64,000 nucleotides of DNA, taken from assembly GCF_965363235.1 (NCBI RefSeq), contig NC_134850.1:31460102-31524101 (forward strand), written 5' to 3'. The stretch is from Mytilus galloprovincialis. Lineage: Eukaryota; Mollusca; Bivalvia; Mytilida; Mytilidae. Shown here one piece after another: positions 1-11,265 of the stretch (positions are counted from its first letter, which is position 1; the number at the start of each line of letters is the position of its first letter). A program made the position numbers and the translations under genes. The notes under the pieces are model-generated. The model was given only the letters and a program-made list of their open reading frames with translations, ran no database searches and was not told where the DNA came from.

Positions 1-99
1 AGAAATACTGAAGTGCAACAAAAGCAAAACGACATGCAAAAAGTAAAATCACAAAAATACTGAACTTAGAGGAAAATCTAATCTGAAAGTCCATTATCA

Positions 100-800
100 C
101 ATGGCAAAATCAATTAACAAAATACAGCAAAAACGAATGGACAAGAACTGTCCATATTCCTGACTTGGTACATGCATTTTCAAATGTAGAAAATGGTGGA
201 TTAAACCTGGTTTTATAGCGCCAACCCTCTCACTTTGATGACAGTCTCATCAAACTCCGTTATATTTACAATGATGGGTGAACTAAACAGACATAATAAA
301 TAAAATAGTCAAAATACAGCAGTCATCATCGTGTTATAATTTAACAGAACACAAAAAGATCTATCTACAAACACATTCATTGATTTGCGTGTCTGACGTG
401 AGAAAATTTTAAACGTCACATATATTTGTCGTTCAATGTTTTTATAAACAATTTTAAAATTTCACATAAGCAATGTTAAAATTTTTCGAAAAACTATGGA
501 TTTTCTTATCCCAGGCATAGATTACCTTAGTCGTATTTGGCACAACTTTTTGGAATTTTGGATCCTCAATGCTCTTCCTTTGTACTTGTTTGTGGCTTTA
601 TAAATATTTTGATATGAGCGTCACTGATGAGTCTTGTGTAGACGAAACGCGCGTCTGGCGTACTAAATTATAATCCTGGTACCTTTGATAAATAATTATA
701 GCATATAGAAACACACACAGAAACGAACTATAAGATAACAACTGCCATTTCTGACTTGGTACTGGACAGGGACATTTACATTTGTATTAGAAACATTAAG
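100..800. repeat. Composite dispersed mussel repeat
   Basis: No coding exon is seen here. The segment from about 120 to 470 reads like a repeat I know from many mussel loci (words such as GACAAGAACTGTCCATATTC and CCTGACTTGGTACATGC). It passes into a second repeat at about 475-695 that holds the words CGTCACTGATGAGTC, TAGACGAAACGCGCGTCTGG and ATAATCCTGGTACC. Part of this second block recurs in the opposite orientation at 4207-4290, on the other side of the satellite array. The family assignment is from memory; the inverted second copy is seen directly. Confidence 0.6.
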
Positions 801-904
801 CTGGCATGGGGTAATAATTTGAATAGTTGACTCTCTGTGGAACGCACAAACACACATATATTTTTAAGAATTCATTGTTCATTCTTAAGATAATTCGTTT
901 AATA

Positions 905-3900
905 GTTACGTCATACCACCACATTATTGTTGGCTGTTTGTTGCCATATTGTAGACAATTAGTTACCATATTTCTGGCCGTTTATAACCAGATTGTTGGC
1001 CGTTTGTAAACACATTATTGGCTGTTCGTTTCCATACCGTTGGCTGTTTGTTACTTCAATGTTGTTGGATGTTTATTACTTCATTATTGGGTATGTGTTA
1101 TCTGGTTGTTTGTTAGTACATTGCTGGTTGTTTGTTACGTATACGACGTTCTTATCGGTAAGTTACCACATTGTTGGCTGTTTTTTAAAATACATTGTTG
1201 ACTGTTTGTTACCACATTGTTGACTGTGTAATCCCATTGTTGATTGTGTGTTACCACATTGTTGATTGTGTGTTACCACATTGTTGGCTTTTGTAACTAC
1301 ATCATTGACTGTTTTACCCCATTGTTGGTTGTGTGTTACCATATCGTTGACTGTTTTACCCATTGTTGGTTGTGCTACCACATTGGTGACTGTTTGTTAC
1401 CAGATTGTTGACTTTTTTACCCCATTGTTGGTTGTGTTACCATATTGTTGACTGTTTGTTACCACATTGTTGACTGTTTTACCCCATTGTTGGTTGTTTG
1501 TTAACACATTGTTGACTGTTTTACCCCATTGTTGGTTGTGTGTTACCACATTGGGGACTGTTTGTTACCACATTGTTGACTGTTTTACCCCATTGTTGGT
1601 TGTGTTACCATATTGTTGACTGTTTGTTACTAAATTGTTGATTGTGTTACCCCATTGTTGGTTGTTTGTTACCACATTGTTGACTATTTTACCGTATTGT
1701 TGGTTGTGTGTTACCACATTGTTGACTGTTTGTTACCACATTGTTGACTGTTTTACCCCACTGTTGGTTGTGTGTTACCACATTGGTGACTGTTTGTTAC
1801 CACATTGTTGACCGTTTTACCCCATTGTTGGTTGTGTTACCATATTGTTGACTGTTTGTTACCACATTTTTGACTGTGTTACCCCATTGTTGTTTTTTTT
1901 TACCACATTGTTGACTGTTTTACCCCATTGTTGGTTGTGTGTTACCACATTGTTGACTGTTTGTTACCACATTGTTGACTGTGTTACCCCATTGTTGGTT
2001 GTTTGTTACCACATTGTTGACTGTTTTACCCCATTGTTGGTTGTGTGTTACCACATTGTTGGCTGTTTGTTACCACATTGTTGATTGTTTGTTACCACAT
2101 TGTTGATTGTTTTTTACCACATTGTTGACTGTTTGTTACCACATTGTTGATTGTTTGTTACCACATTGCTGACTTTTTTGCCACACTGTTGGTTGTGTGT
2201 TACCACATTGTTGGCTGTTTGTTACCACATTGTTGATTGTTTGTTACCACATTGTTGATTGTGTGTTACCACATTGTTGACTGTTTGTTACCACATTGTT
2301 GACTGTGTTACCCCATTGTTGGTTGTTTGTTACCACATTGTTGACTGTTTTACCCCATTGTTGGTTGTGTGTTACCACATTGTTGACTGTTTGTTACCAC
2401 ATTGTTGGCTGTTTGTTACCACATTGTTGATTGTTTGTTACCACATTGTTGACTGTGTTACCACATTGTTGGCTGTTTGTTACCACATTGTTGATTGTTT
2501 GTTACCACATTGTTGATTGTTTGTTACCACATTGTTGACTGTTTGTTACCACATTGTTGACTGTGTTACCCCATTGTTGGTTGTTTGTTACCACATTGTT
2601 GACTGTTTTACCCCATTGTTGGTTGTGTGTTACCACATTGTTGACTGTTTGTTACCCCATTGTTGGTTGTGTGTTACCACATTGTTTGCTGTTTGTTACC
2701 ACATTGTTGATTGTTTGTTACCACATTGTTGATTGTTTGTTACCACATTGTTGACTGTTTGTTACCACATTGTTGATTGTTTGTTACCACATTGCTGACT
2801 TTTTTGCCACACTGTTGGTTGTGTGTTACCACATTGTTGGCTGTTTGTTACCACATTGTTGATTGTTTGTTACCACATTGTTGATTGTTTGTTACCACAT
2901 TGTTGACTGTTTGTTACCACATTGTTGACTGTGTTACCCATTGTTGGTTGTTTGTTACCACATTGTTGACTGTTTTACCCCATTGTTGGTTGTGTGTTAC
3001 CACATTGTTGACTGTTTGTTACCACATTGTTGGCTGTTTGTTACCACATTGTTGTTTGTTACCACATTGTTGACTGTGTTACCCCATTGTTGGTTGTTTG
3101 TTACCACATTGTTGACTGTTTTACCCCATTGTTGGTTGTGTGTTACCACATTGTTGGCTGTTTGTTACCACATTGTTGATTGTTTGTTACCACATTGTTG
3201 ATTGTTTGTTACCACATTGTTGACTGTTTGTTACCACATTGTTGATTGTTTGTTACCACATTGCTGACTTTTTTGCCACACTGTTGGGTGTGTGTTACCA
3301 CATTGTTGGCTGTTTGTTACCACATTGTTGATTGTTTGTTACCACATTGTTGATTGTGTGTTACCACATTGTTGACTGTTTGTTACCACATTGTTGACTG
3401 TGTTACCCCATTGTTGGTTGTTTGTTACCACATTGTTGACTGTTTTACCCCATTGTTGGTTGTGTGTTACCACATTGTTGACTGTTTGTTACCACATTGT
3501 TGGCTGTTTGTTACCACATTGTTGATTGTTTGTTACCACATTGCTGACTTTTTTGCCACACTGTTGGTTGTTTGTTGGCAGGTTCTATTTTGGACTTTGT
3601 TTTATCGGCAAAAATAAGCAAAAATTAAAACCCTATGATAACCCGCTATACGGTAGTTTTTTTTTTGTTACCACATTGTTTGTTGTTCGTTTACACATTG
3701 CTGGTAATTTGTTACCATATAGATTGCTGCTTGTTACCACATTGTTGGTTGTTTGTAACTACATCATTGTTGACTGTTTAACCCAATTGTTTGTTGTTCG
3801 TTACACATTGCTGGCCGTTTGTTACCATATAGATTTCTGATTGTTACCACATTGTTGGTTGTTTGTAACTACATCATTGTTGACTGTTTAACCCAATTGT

Positions 3901-4040
3901 TTGTTGTTCGTTTACACATTGCTGGCCGTTTGTTACCATATAGATTGCTGATTGTTGCCACATTGTTGGCTGTTCGTTTCGACCTTGTTGGTTGTTTGTT
4001 ATCACATTGAAAGCGTTTTTTACCACATTCAATTTGTTGG
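905..4040. repeat. Satellite array of about 22-bp units with higher-order structure
   Basis: About 3.1 kb of head-to-tail units of 20-22 bp, with consensus close to TTGTTACCACATTGTTGACT plus GT. Unit types alternate (CCACATTGTTGACTG, CCCCATTGTTGGTTG, CCACATTGTTGGCTG), giving longer repeating blocks. A marker variant, TTGCTGACTTTTTTGCCACA, recurs at about 2167, 2792, 3261 and 3541. Units are most uniform from 1.5 to 3.5 kb and decay at both edges (905-1200 and 3660-4040). The right edge has its own tandem repeat of about 111 bp (3681, 3793, 3904). All long open frames here are products of the repeat, not genes. Confidence 0.95.
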
Positions 4041-4080
4041 TTTTTAATTATCACATGATTAAACGTTTTTTTGTGTTATA

Positions 4081-4799
4081 GGTGTCAGACCTCCAATTGA
4101 AAATCTATATCTGTTCAACCAAATTTTGCAATTTTCACATCCTTCTTAATATTTTACCTCAAGTTTAACCCCATAGAAACCATGTATATCCTGAATCTTA
4201 CAATAGTTATCAAAGGTACCAGGATTATAATTTAGTACGCCAGACGCACGTTTCGTCTACATAAGACTCATCAGTGACGCCCTATCTTTAAAGTCTTATA
4301 AGAAAAACCTTAACTTTAGAACAAAGGTACTACTAAAAATAACCACTGGTTTTCTGGAAATCTTAAATAAGTATACTATGAATTCAGAAATTATTGCATG
4401 CATTTAATATTGTGATGTCATCATTTTAGACTAAAATGCGATTTTATTTTTTTCTATATCGCAAAAGATCCTGTTTAATTTATATAAAAACATTTAAAAT
4501 GCTAGTTTAAATCATTGAAATTATAACCCTCTCATATTTTCCGCAATAATAAAAACATCGCAATAATTTCTGAATTTACAGTACCATGAATCCATTAATC
4601 CTCAGTTTTTAATGCAAACTCATAGACAAGTAAATTTTGGTTAAAAATGGTATTAATATATTTCTCTTTCACCAAAAGTTTTATTTTTGCAAATTTGTTG
4701 GTTATTTTAAGTAAATAATGACATCAAAAGCACTATTTTTTGTCTGAGTAGGGCTACTTTTACACTTATACATAAGTTCTTAATTGGAGGTTTGACACC
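4081..4799. mobile_element. Non-autonomous DNA transposon with 18-bp TIRs, 719 bp
   Basis: The ends are GGTGTCAGACCTCCAATT (4081-4098) and its inverted partner at 4782-4799, differing at one base. TATA lies directly outside both ends (4077-4080 and 4800-4803), consistent with a short target duplication. There is no transposase frame inside. The element hosts two other repeats: an inverted piece of the 475-695 repeat at 4207-4290, and a complete 206-bp MITE at 4376-4581. It is therefore a nest of at least three insertions. Superfamily not assigned. Confidence 0.7.
4376..4581. mobile_element. 206-bp TA-target MITE, copy 1
   Basis: The TIRs begin CTGTAAATTCAG (left end reads CTATGAATTCAG) and run into ATTATTGC on both sides. 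TA flanks each end (4374-4375 and 4582-4583), the target preference of Tc1/mariner-type elements. A second copy of exactly the same length lies at 52968-53173 in an MTHFR intron. A half copy ends near 35698. Confidence 0.75.
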
Positions 4800-5133
4800 T
4801 ATAATTCGTCTAAACAAATCTAAATTGAAAACATTGTTCAAACCTTTGATTGCATTGGATGAAAAACGTAATTTTTATATGTGTGCATGTAAAATAAATT
4901 TTGTTGTAGAAGAGTCTCAATACAGCACAAACAACATTTTCCAAAAGATCAAAAAAGTGAAAAAGTATATTACAACAAACTGCATTTGACTAACAGGTCA
5001 AACGATTGATGTTCTTAAACCCTGCTGACTGCCATTGAAGATTGCCAAATAAATTGATCACAAGATGTAACCAAATGGATCTTAATATTAATTTACAACC
5101 AATCAGAAAACAATAAACATGCGGTAAAGATGT

Positions 5134-5370
5134 TATATATATATATATATATATATATATAAGTACGTCTGAGTCAGTGACAACCCTACAACAGATGTAT
5201 CCATCGGATCACCATCAATGATGGTGATACATGGCTGTGTACATAATGTATATACAACTCGTCTAAACATCAACCCAACAATGTTAGATCTGTAAATTTG
5301 AAAGCAAATTTACAGATCTAACATTGTTGGGTTGATGTTTAGACGAGTTGTATATATATATATATATATG
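5134..5370. repeat. TA microsatellite and perfect palindrome (Pearl/HINE-like organisation)
   Basis: A (TA)n tract at about 5134-5161 is followed by about 90 bp of unique-looking sequence and then a perfect palindrome. Its arms are 5249-5300 and 5305-5356 (52 bp each, no mismatch) with a 4-nt centre, AAAG. A second (TA)n tract follows. The same palindrome arm next to a TA tract recurs at 63226-63258, and the sequence AAGTACGTCTGAGTCAGTGAC beside the first tract recurs inverted at 63089-63113, so this is a dispersed element. Microsatellite-bearing elements with palindromic ends are known in bivalves (Pearl, Helentron-associated); assignment to that class is inference. Confidence 0.75.
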
Positions 5371-6650
5371 TAGACCGGACAAGTTCTGTATGAAAACATT
5401 CAAAACAAATATAATAATTAACTTTATTTTCCTAACAATAAAACTTAAACAAATTACTATACAAAAGAAATGCTTATGCCATAACATATATTCAATAATG
5501 AAATGTATGAAAATCAAATTATAAAGGATAACTAAATAGCTTAGTCCATACATATATGTATTACAGTTACATTCATAATGATACAGTTCTCACTGTATAA
5601 AAACATAGAGACTAATTTATTAAAATAACATTCAGGATGTTTGCTTCTCTATTTTAAAATTATAAAAGTCTGGCAAGAATTGTACCCATGAGAGTGCTAT
5701 TTGGGCTAATTTTCATAAATTTAATATTTCCAAGGGGCATAACTCTTTTATAAAAGTTGATCGTCCACAATTATAGAATATGTCTAAGATATTGTTGATA
5801 TTAACCTATAGTATAAGTTTAAAAAAAAAAAACTGGCAAGAATTGTAACGTGAGAGTGCTAACAAGACTGAAAGGACAGATAACAGGCTATTATTTAAAC
5901 TAGGAATTATTTTTAATTATGGAATTTGTATAATTTCTTGTGTTTGAAATTTTTTTAAAATTCATGTTTATTCTGTATTATAATGTTTTGAGGGGTGCAA
6001 AACACTTTCCAAACAATACATTTTTTACATGTTGTATTCTAAATAGTGTTGTGCGCGGCACAGTTCATTCTATTGAAAATGTGCTATCATCTTTGTAATA
6101 GGTAGTGATGTGCGGCGCACAGAACAATTTTAAATATCATTGAATTAATTAAAAATTTCAAGCACAAAAAAATTGAGGGAGGCATGAGCATCTCACATAA
6201 ATCTTTTGATAGATATTCAGTTGGATTTAAAAAACACACACAATTCATACTTTAAAGTCTTGTATTCATCACTACCCATGAACATACTGTATTTCATTGC
6301 AAAAATCATAACCCATTTAGATAGATCAATAAAAACAACTTTTAAATCTGAATTGCTCAAGATTTGACATATAAATATTGTACAAAGGGAAGTAATCAGG
6401 TTCTATAAAATACTGTCTAATTTTTCTCTCATGTTCATGCACAGACCATTAATCATATGCCTTCAACCCCTAGGGGTATAAATGTGCATTTCATTAATAA
6501 ATTCATCTATTACAGTTGTTTTCCATTCAGTAGATGTTTTTGAGCTTTTGATTTTGCTATTTTATAAAGGACTTTCTGAATTGAATTTCCCTTGGAGGTC
6601 AGTATTTTCTGTCATTAATCTATAAAGTCTGTTTTTTATCTTTCCTTTTG
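5371..6650. other. No gene seen
   Basis: AT-rich DNA with no convincing exon. Two small internal duplications are visible: GGCAAGAATTGTA...GAGAGTGCTA at about 5672 and 5834, and TGTGCG(C)GGC(G)CACAG near 6050 and 6108. Confidence 0.5.
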
Positions 6651-7061
6651 AGGATGTACTTAGGTGAGGTTTTGGAATTTGTGTCAAATGTTCGGACTCC
6701 TTGGTGTTTTTCCATTCAATACAATGTAAAATATTTTGCCCCATAACACCCATTTATTTTTTCATATCAGACATGTAAGACTTAATGGCTCATAAAAGGT
6801 CATTTACCAAAATTTTAGAAGATTCTTGATTTTCTTTCTTTTGTTTTGAGACCCAAATAATACAAATGCAAATATAAGGTAAAAGTGTGAGTCCGCCTTT
6901 TCTCGCCATATTTTAAATCTCAAATATCTCGAAAAAGAGGTCCATGACCTATCAATATTTTTAGCTTATCTTTATCCTTAATTGATGCTCTACCAGCTTA
7001 TAGTATGAATTTTAATCTCTTAATTTATTATTTTTTACCTAACCTCACCTAAGTACATCCT
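6651..7061. mobile_element. 411-bp MITE with 21-bp TIRs
   Basis: It begins AGGATGTACTTAGGTGAGG and ends with the perfect inverse (7041-7061). No transposase frame is present. The left 330 bp or so recur at 32421-32760 with about the same order of words, so this is a family and not a chance inverted repeat. Confidence 0.75.
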
Positions 7062-7329
7062 TAATGTCATCACAATCATTGTGTAAAATTTCAAACCTGC
7101 AAAGGTTCATGATTGGTTAATAAAGAATTTTTATTTCTAATAATAAGTATTCCTATTTCTAAACGATAATGATTTCATTTTGAGCAACAATCTTAAGTAA
7201 AATACAAATATGCAAATGAAATTAATCATTAATGTTCTAAAAAAAGCTACTAGACATATATCTTAATAATTTGTTCCTTCAATATTCTTTGTATTTGATT
7301 AGCATGATTAATTTCACATTCACTAATAT

Positions 7330-7610
7330 TTAAGGTGGTACCCAACACTTTCACTAAAATTAATTTGGCTCGTTTAATTTTCATAAAATTTTGTTAAAGT
7401 ATTTACTTTGACACTTTAACAAAAATATAAAAATTTTAAAAATTTTGAACCAACAGTTTTGTCAGAAAAATTACACTGGTTATATAGCAATTTGACAACC
7501 ACCAATTTTGATCATTGAGAAGCTTAATATTCCTTTTACAACACAACGTAATTAAAACGTTTAGCTGACTTTACAGAGTTATCTCCCTGTAGTGTTAGGT
7601 ACCACCTTAA
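7330..7610. mobile_element. TTAA-flanked MITE, 281 bp, copy 1
   Basis: The ends TTAAGGTGGTACCCAACACT and the near-perfect inverse are bounded by TTAA on both sides. TTAA targets are the hallmark of piggyBac elements, so a piggyBac-derived MITE is the best guess. An equally long copy lies in reverse orientation at 42135-42415. Confidence 0.8.
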
Positions 7611-7972
7611 TAATGAACTACATTTAACTACATGTAACCCTCCTTAGCCATCTGATCATGCCTAATCCTATTAAGTTTGGTTAGTTTTCATCATACATAA
7701 TGATATCTTATCAATTTTCCAGAATTCAATATTATCACATATTTGAATAATTACTTGTTTGTCCAGGTGTTTTATTACTGCAGATTCATTTTATTTTGAC
7801 AGGTACCATTGAATTAACTTAGATCATGGAAAATTCATATTTTCATGGATATTTAATTTCATGGTTTTGTAGATGTCTTCACATAAACCTATTGCAAAAA
7901 TTGTGTTGTTTTTGAACATTTAAATTTGTGATTTACCTATACCCACAGAATCAACAAAAATTAGTATTATGC

Positions 7973-8225
7973 AAGGCCACAATTAAAAATATTTTGGTTT
8001 GCCCAAACCCTACCCAAGGTTGAGAAAGTGGGTAGGTAGGTAGGCATTTTCTGTTTTTTTTTTTTTTTTTTAAGAAATTTACTAATCGGATGTTTATTAG
8101 TCTTCATGCCTATCTGATTAAAAAAAAACTTCTTCAAATCAGGACAATAAAAGAATTTGAGTAGGCAGCTTTTTTCTGGGTAGGTAGCGTTTGGGCAATC
8201 AAACCTATTCATTTTTATGGCCCAA
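7973..8225. mobile_element. MITE with GGCCA...CCAAACCCTACC termini, copy 1
   Basis: The left end reads AGGCCACAATTAAAAATATT followed by GGTTTGCCCAAACCCTACCC. The right end is an imperfect inverse ending TTTTTATGGCCC. The centre holds GGTAGGTAGGTAGGC and a T-run. A related copy in the other orientation lies at 12895-13168. Confidence 0.65.
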
Positions 8226-8352
8226 ATAATAATGAATCCACAGTAGCTAGTTCAACAACTTTCTCAAAACTGTTTTACATCAATGTACTTATAAAAGTAT
8301 ATACAATTTTTGATTATTTGAATCATGATTGAAAACTTCTTCTTTAACATAT

Positions 8353-11145
8353 TTATGGAATTTGAACAAGTCTAGTTCTTTCTATATAATCTGTTGTAAC
8401 ATTATGTGAAACATACATTTGATAATTTTCTGTATTTTGCGGCACAACTATTTTCGGTACACCAAATACTCTTTCTTCTACAGCATATTCTTGTGAATGC
8501 TTAAATATTTTACCTAAAATCACATCAAATGCTGACATATCATATTTATGACACCCTGAATATTTAAATAACGGCTTTCGTTCATAATTGCATGCAGTGT
8601 TTTGTGCTCCTGTGGGGCTTATACATTCTTCAACAAGGGCGCACTTTACCCATGGTAACATTAATTCCTTGTGAATTTTTTCTGTATCGAACACAATTAA
8701 TTGACTAGTCTTTGCTGACTCCTTGAAGTAATAATCCTCTATTTTAACCTTGAAATGTTTTAACATTTTTGTATATGTGAGCGATGAGACAGGATCCTTA
8801 ATCGTCCAGGCTACAAGTCCTAACGTCTGTGCCTTTTTTATTAAATGATTGATTTGACCGGTCAGTAACACTTCTGGTGGTTCTGCCCATAAAACCATTC
8901 CATAATCTCTTAAAATTTCCTAAAATTAAACAGAATAGTATGTTATCATTTCAAAGTAAGATACTTATATTATTACATGTAATAGCACACTTTAAAATCA
9001 AAATCTCTCAAAACATAATTTATTTTCGTGGGTACCTATTTTCGTGGATTGCAGAAATTTAGCTGTTTTATGCATATGTGATTTCGTGGTTATGCCAAAG
9101 TCTGCATACAACTTAATAGAAAATTTGTTCTCCCTAAAACTTTTAAACTGTTAGTTCACCTAGCCTGTAACCACGAAAATTATGAAAATTGGTATCCACC
9201 GAATTAGAATTAATCTACAGTATATTGGGTTTCTTTAAATCATATTTTAAACAAAGCTACTGTATGTGGGTACAAATTTTCATGAACTGAATAATAAGTT
9301 TCATGGATATTTGATTTCAAGGTTTTGTTTATGTCTCTAGACAAGCCCATAGAAAATTTAAATGTGTGGTCCACCTACAAATGTATATCAACGAAATCCC
9401 CAACAGTTATTCCACAAATGATAATTAATCAATAAATGTACATCCATAAGATGGCAACATAATGACACAAAAAGTAAATGTAAAGTTCAAAAGACATATG
9501 GTAGTTAACACTAGGTTCATTATTCAGAAATTAATTCTCTATAAGAATACAAACTTTTACCTATTAAAACATTTAAACCTGCTGCATTTGTTTGTACTTG
9601 TCCTAAATCAGGTATCAAATGTTCAATGTGGCTCATAAGTGTTTCTCGTTCTTTTTTTTTTAATATAGGTTAGATCGTTGGTTTTCCCTCTTTCAATGGT
9701 TTTACACTTGTCATTTTTTAGACCCTTTATAGCTTGTTGTTTTGTGTGAGCCAAGGCTCTGTGTTAAAGAAGGTACTTTGACTAAATGGTTTACTTTTAA
9801 AAATTGTGACTTACATGGATAGTTGTCTAATTTGCACTTATACCACATCTTCTTACGAGGGGCCTGATGGGTTATTTTTTGTTCTTCGTGATTGGCGCAT
9901 TTTTCGCTATCATGATCCGTTTTTCTAGATTTTTTTTATATATTTTCATGATCTGTGATCATGGAAATTTATTTTCTGTGAATTGTGAATGACAACAAAA
10001 AAAAACTCGTGAATCGTGATGAAACCCCCCCCCAATCTGGCACCTCTCTTATGTCATTTCTATATTTAAAAGTCTCACCTGTATAATTATTGGTCTATAA
10101 CTCTTTATTTCTAAATCTTTTACATGTGAGGGATATTGTTCATATTCAAACTTCTTTAATATGCATTTCCTAATTGTCTCATTGCAGTACATTTTCACCT
10201 GAAATATAATGTCGAATCATTGCAATTGGTTATGGCACTTGAATTATTGCAGTACGTTTTCACTGGAAAATAATGTGGAATCAATGGTTATGGCCCTTGA
10301 TTTCAGTACAAAAAACAAATAGTAAACAAAGAACATTTCTGTAGTGCATTGGTTCCGCTGTTCCAGATTAAAATGCATGGGGAAGGGGATGCACTCATAT
10401 GAATAGATTGTGAAGATTGTAGTTTCTAAAGAATTTAGCATTTAGAAATAAAAGAAAATTAAAGAATTTAAAATTAAAATTAAAGAATTTAAAATTAAAA
10501 CTAAATGGGAGTTTAGGGTCTAAAAATAATTTCTCCCATCCCCCATGCATTTAAATCTAGAACAGTCCTAATTTAAAGTATGATCCTGATTTTAATAGTC
10601 CAATTTTAAAACTCATTGAAAAGGGAGACAACTCCTATGCAGAACAGACTTACCAATAGACGTTGATGGTAATTTATTCCAAGGTCATAAATCAAGATCA
10701 TCTTTGATGGTAAATGTTTATGGCAAGATTTAATTAAGCGCATGCTTTCATCATAAAGCCCAGGCTTGATTGCAGTTCCGATCGGCAAATTTTCAATATC
10801 TTTGTGTAAATTATTATATGAAATAGAATGAGTTTCATGAAAACCTAATTCTTCTAGCACATTAGGATCAATTTTGTACTCTTCATTATGGGAGGTCCTT
10901 ATATTCTCTGGAATATTCTTGATATTGTTGATTTGAATATGGGTTTGCGTTACGATAGTGTGAAGATGTGGTGATGGATTGCTTAGCAACCAAAGTGACA
11001 ATGTTGAAGCTCCAAGAAAAAGGACAAGAATATAGAAGTTTTTTGTCTTCATTTTATCTTGTATTTTACAATTTCTTCCAAAAGATTGAAGTTTTTGTTT
11101 TAAACTAGATTTCATATGGAAATCTTTTTCTTCGTCCTCGGTCAT
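8353..11145 (-). CDS. DUF1647-type glycosyltransferase-like type II membrane protein
   Basis: Three exons, all phase 0: 11145-10654, 10198-10079 and 8919-8353, with GT-AG junctions (CTATTG|gtaagt; ttcag|GTGAAA; ATACAG|gtgaga; ttttag|GAAATT). The product is 392 aa. A basic cytoplasmic tail is followed by one membrane segment (about residues 37-55) and a lumenal domain, a type II Golgi-like layout. Family marks are LIKSCHKHLPSK...YDLG (about 138-156), a Cys and the YPSHV...YRPIIIQ block (169-204), WAEPP (215-219), PWVKCAL...CISPTGAQ (293-310) and GCHKYDMSA (326-334). This order matches the DUF1647 family, common in nematodes and molluscs and thought to be nucleotide-sugar transferase-like. No catalytic activity can be proved from sequence. 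The start is the first in-frame ATG after a splice acceptor at about 11266. The gene looks whole. Confidence 0.82.
9015..9420. repeat. TTCGTGG-type dispersed repeat in DUF1647 intron 2
   Basis: Two runs of words such as TTTTCGTGG, TTCATGGATATTTGATTT and ACCACGAAAATTATG. Similar words occur at about 7790-7960, 28830-28905, 30810-31030, 42420-42500 and 51170-51240. It is a very common mussel repeat, often preceded by ACTGTGGATTCAT. No coding content. Confidence 0.6.
9655..10050. repeat. Minus-strand copy of GTGGTATGATTGCC repeat plus a second repeat
   Basis: 9659-9852 is a diverged reverse copy of the dispersed family whose forward end reads GTGGTATGATTGCCAATGAG. 9853-10050 is another common mussel repeat with words ATGATCCGTTTTTCTAGA and TGAATCGTGATGAAACCCCC. 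Both lie inside the second intron of the DUF1647 gene. Confidence 0.6.
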
Positions 11146-11192
11146 CTGTGTTTTAGATATTGTTGAAGATCATCATCGTCTGTTCTCCTCAT
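11142..11192 (-). promoter_or_regulatory. Upstream ORF overlapping the DUF1647 start codon
   Basis: In the 5' untranslated part of the first exon (which begins near 11265 after the acceptor ttttacattttcag), an ATG at 11192-11190 opens a 16-codon frame. Its TGA overlaps the main ATG as ATGA. A second, two-codon ORF (ATG GCT TGA) lies just upstream. Such overlap is the classic layout for termination-reinitiation. The frame is seen; a regulatory role is inference. Confidence 0.45.
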
Positions 11193-11265
11193 CTTGATGT
11201 TACAAACAAATTTATAAGCCAATGCAAACTGTTTTGCTTCCTCAAGCCATTTTCTAATTTTTTAT

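Noticed and set aside
827-3840. Many open frames of 60-104 codons across the satellite on both strands
   Set aside because: They are translations of the 20-22-bp units (VTTLLTVCYHIVDC and similar) with no start context, codon bias or neighbouring exons.
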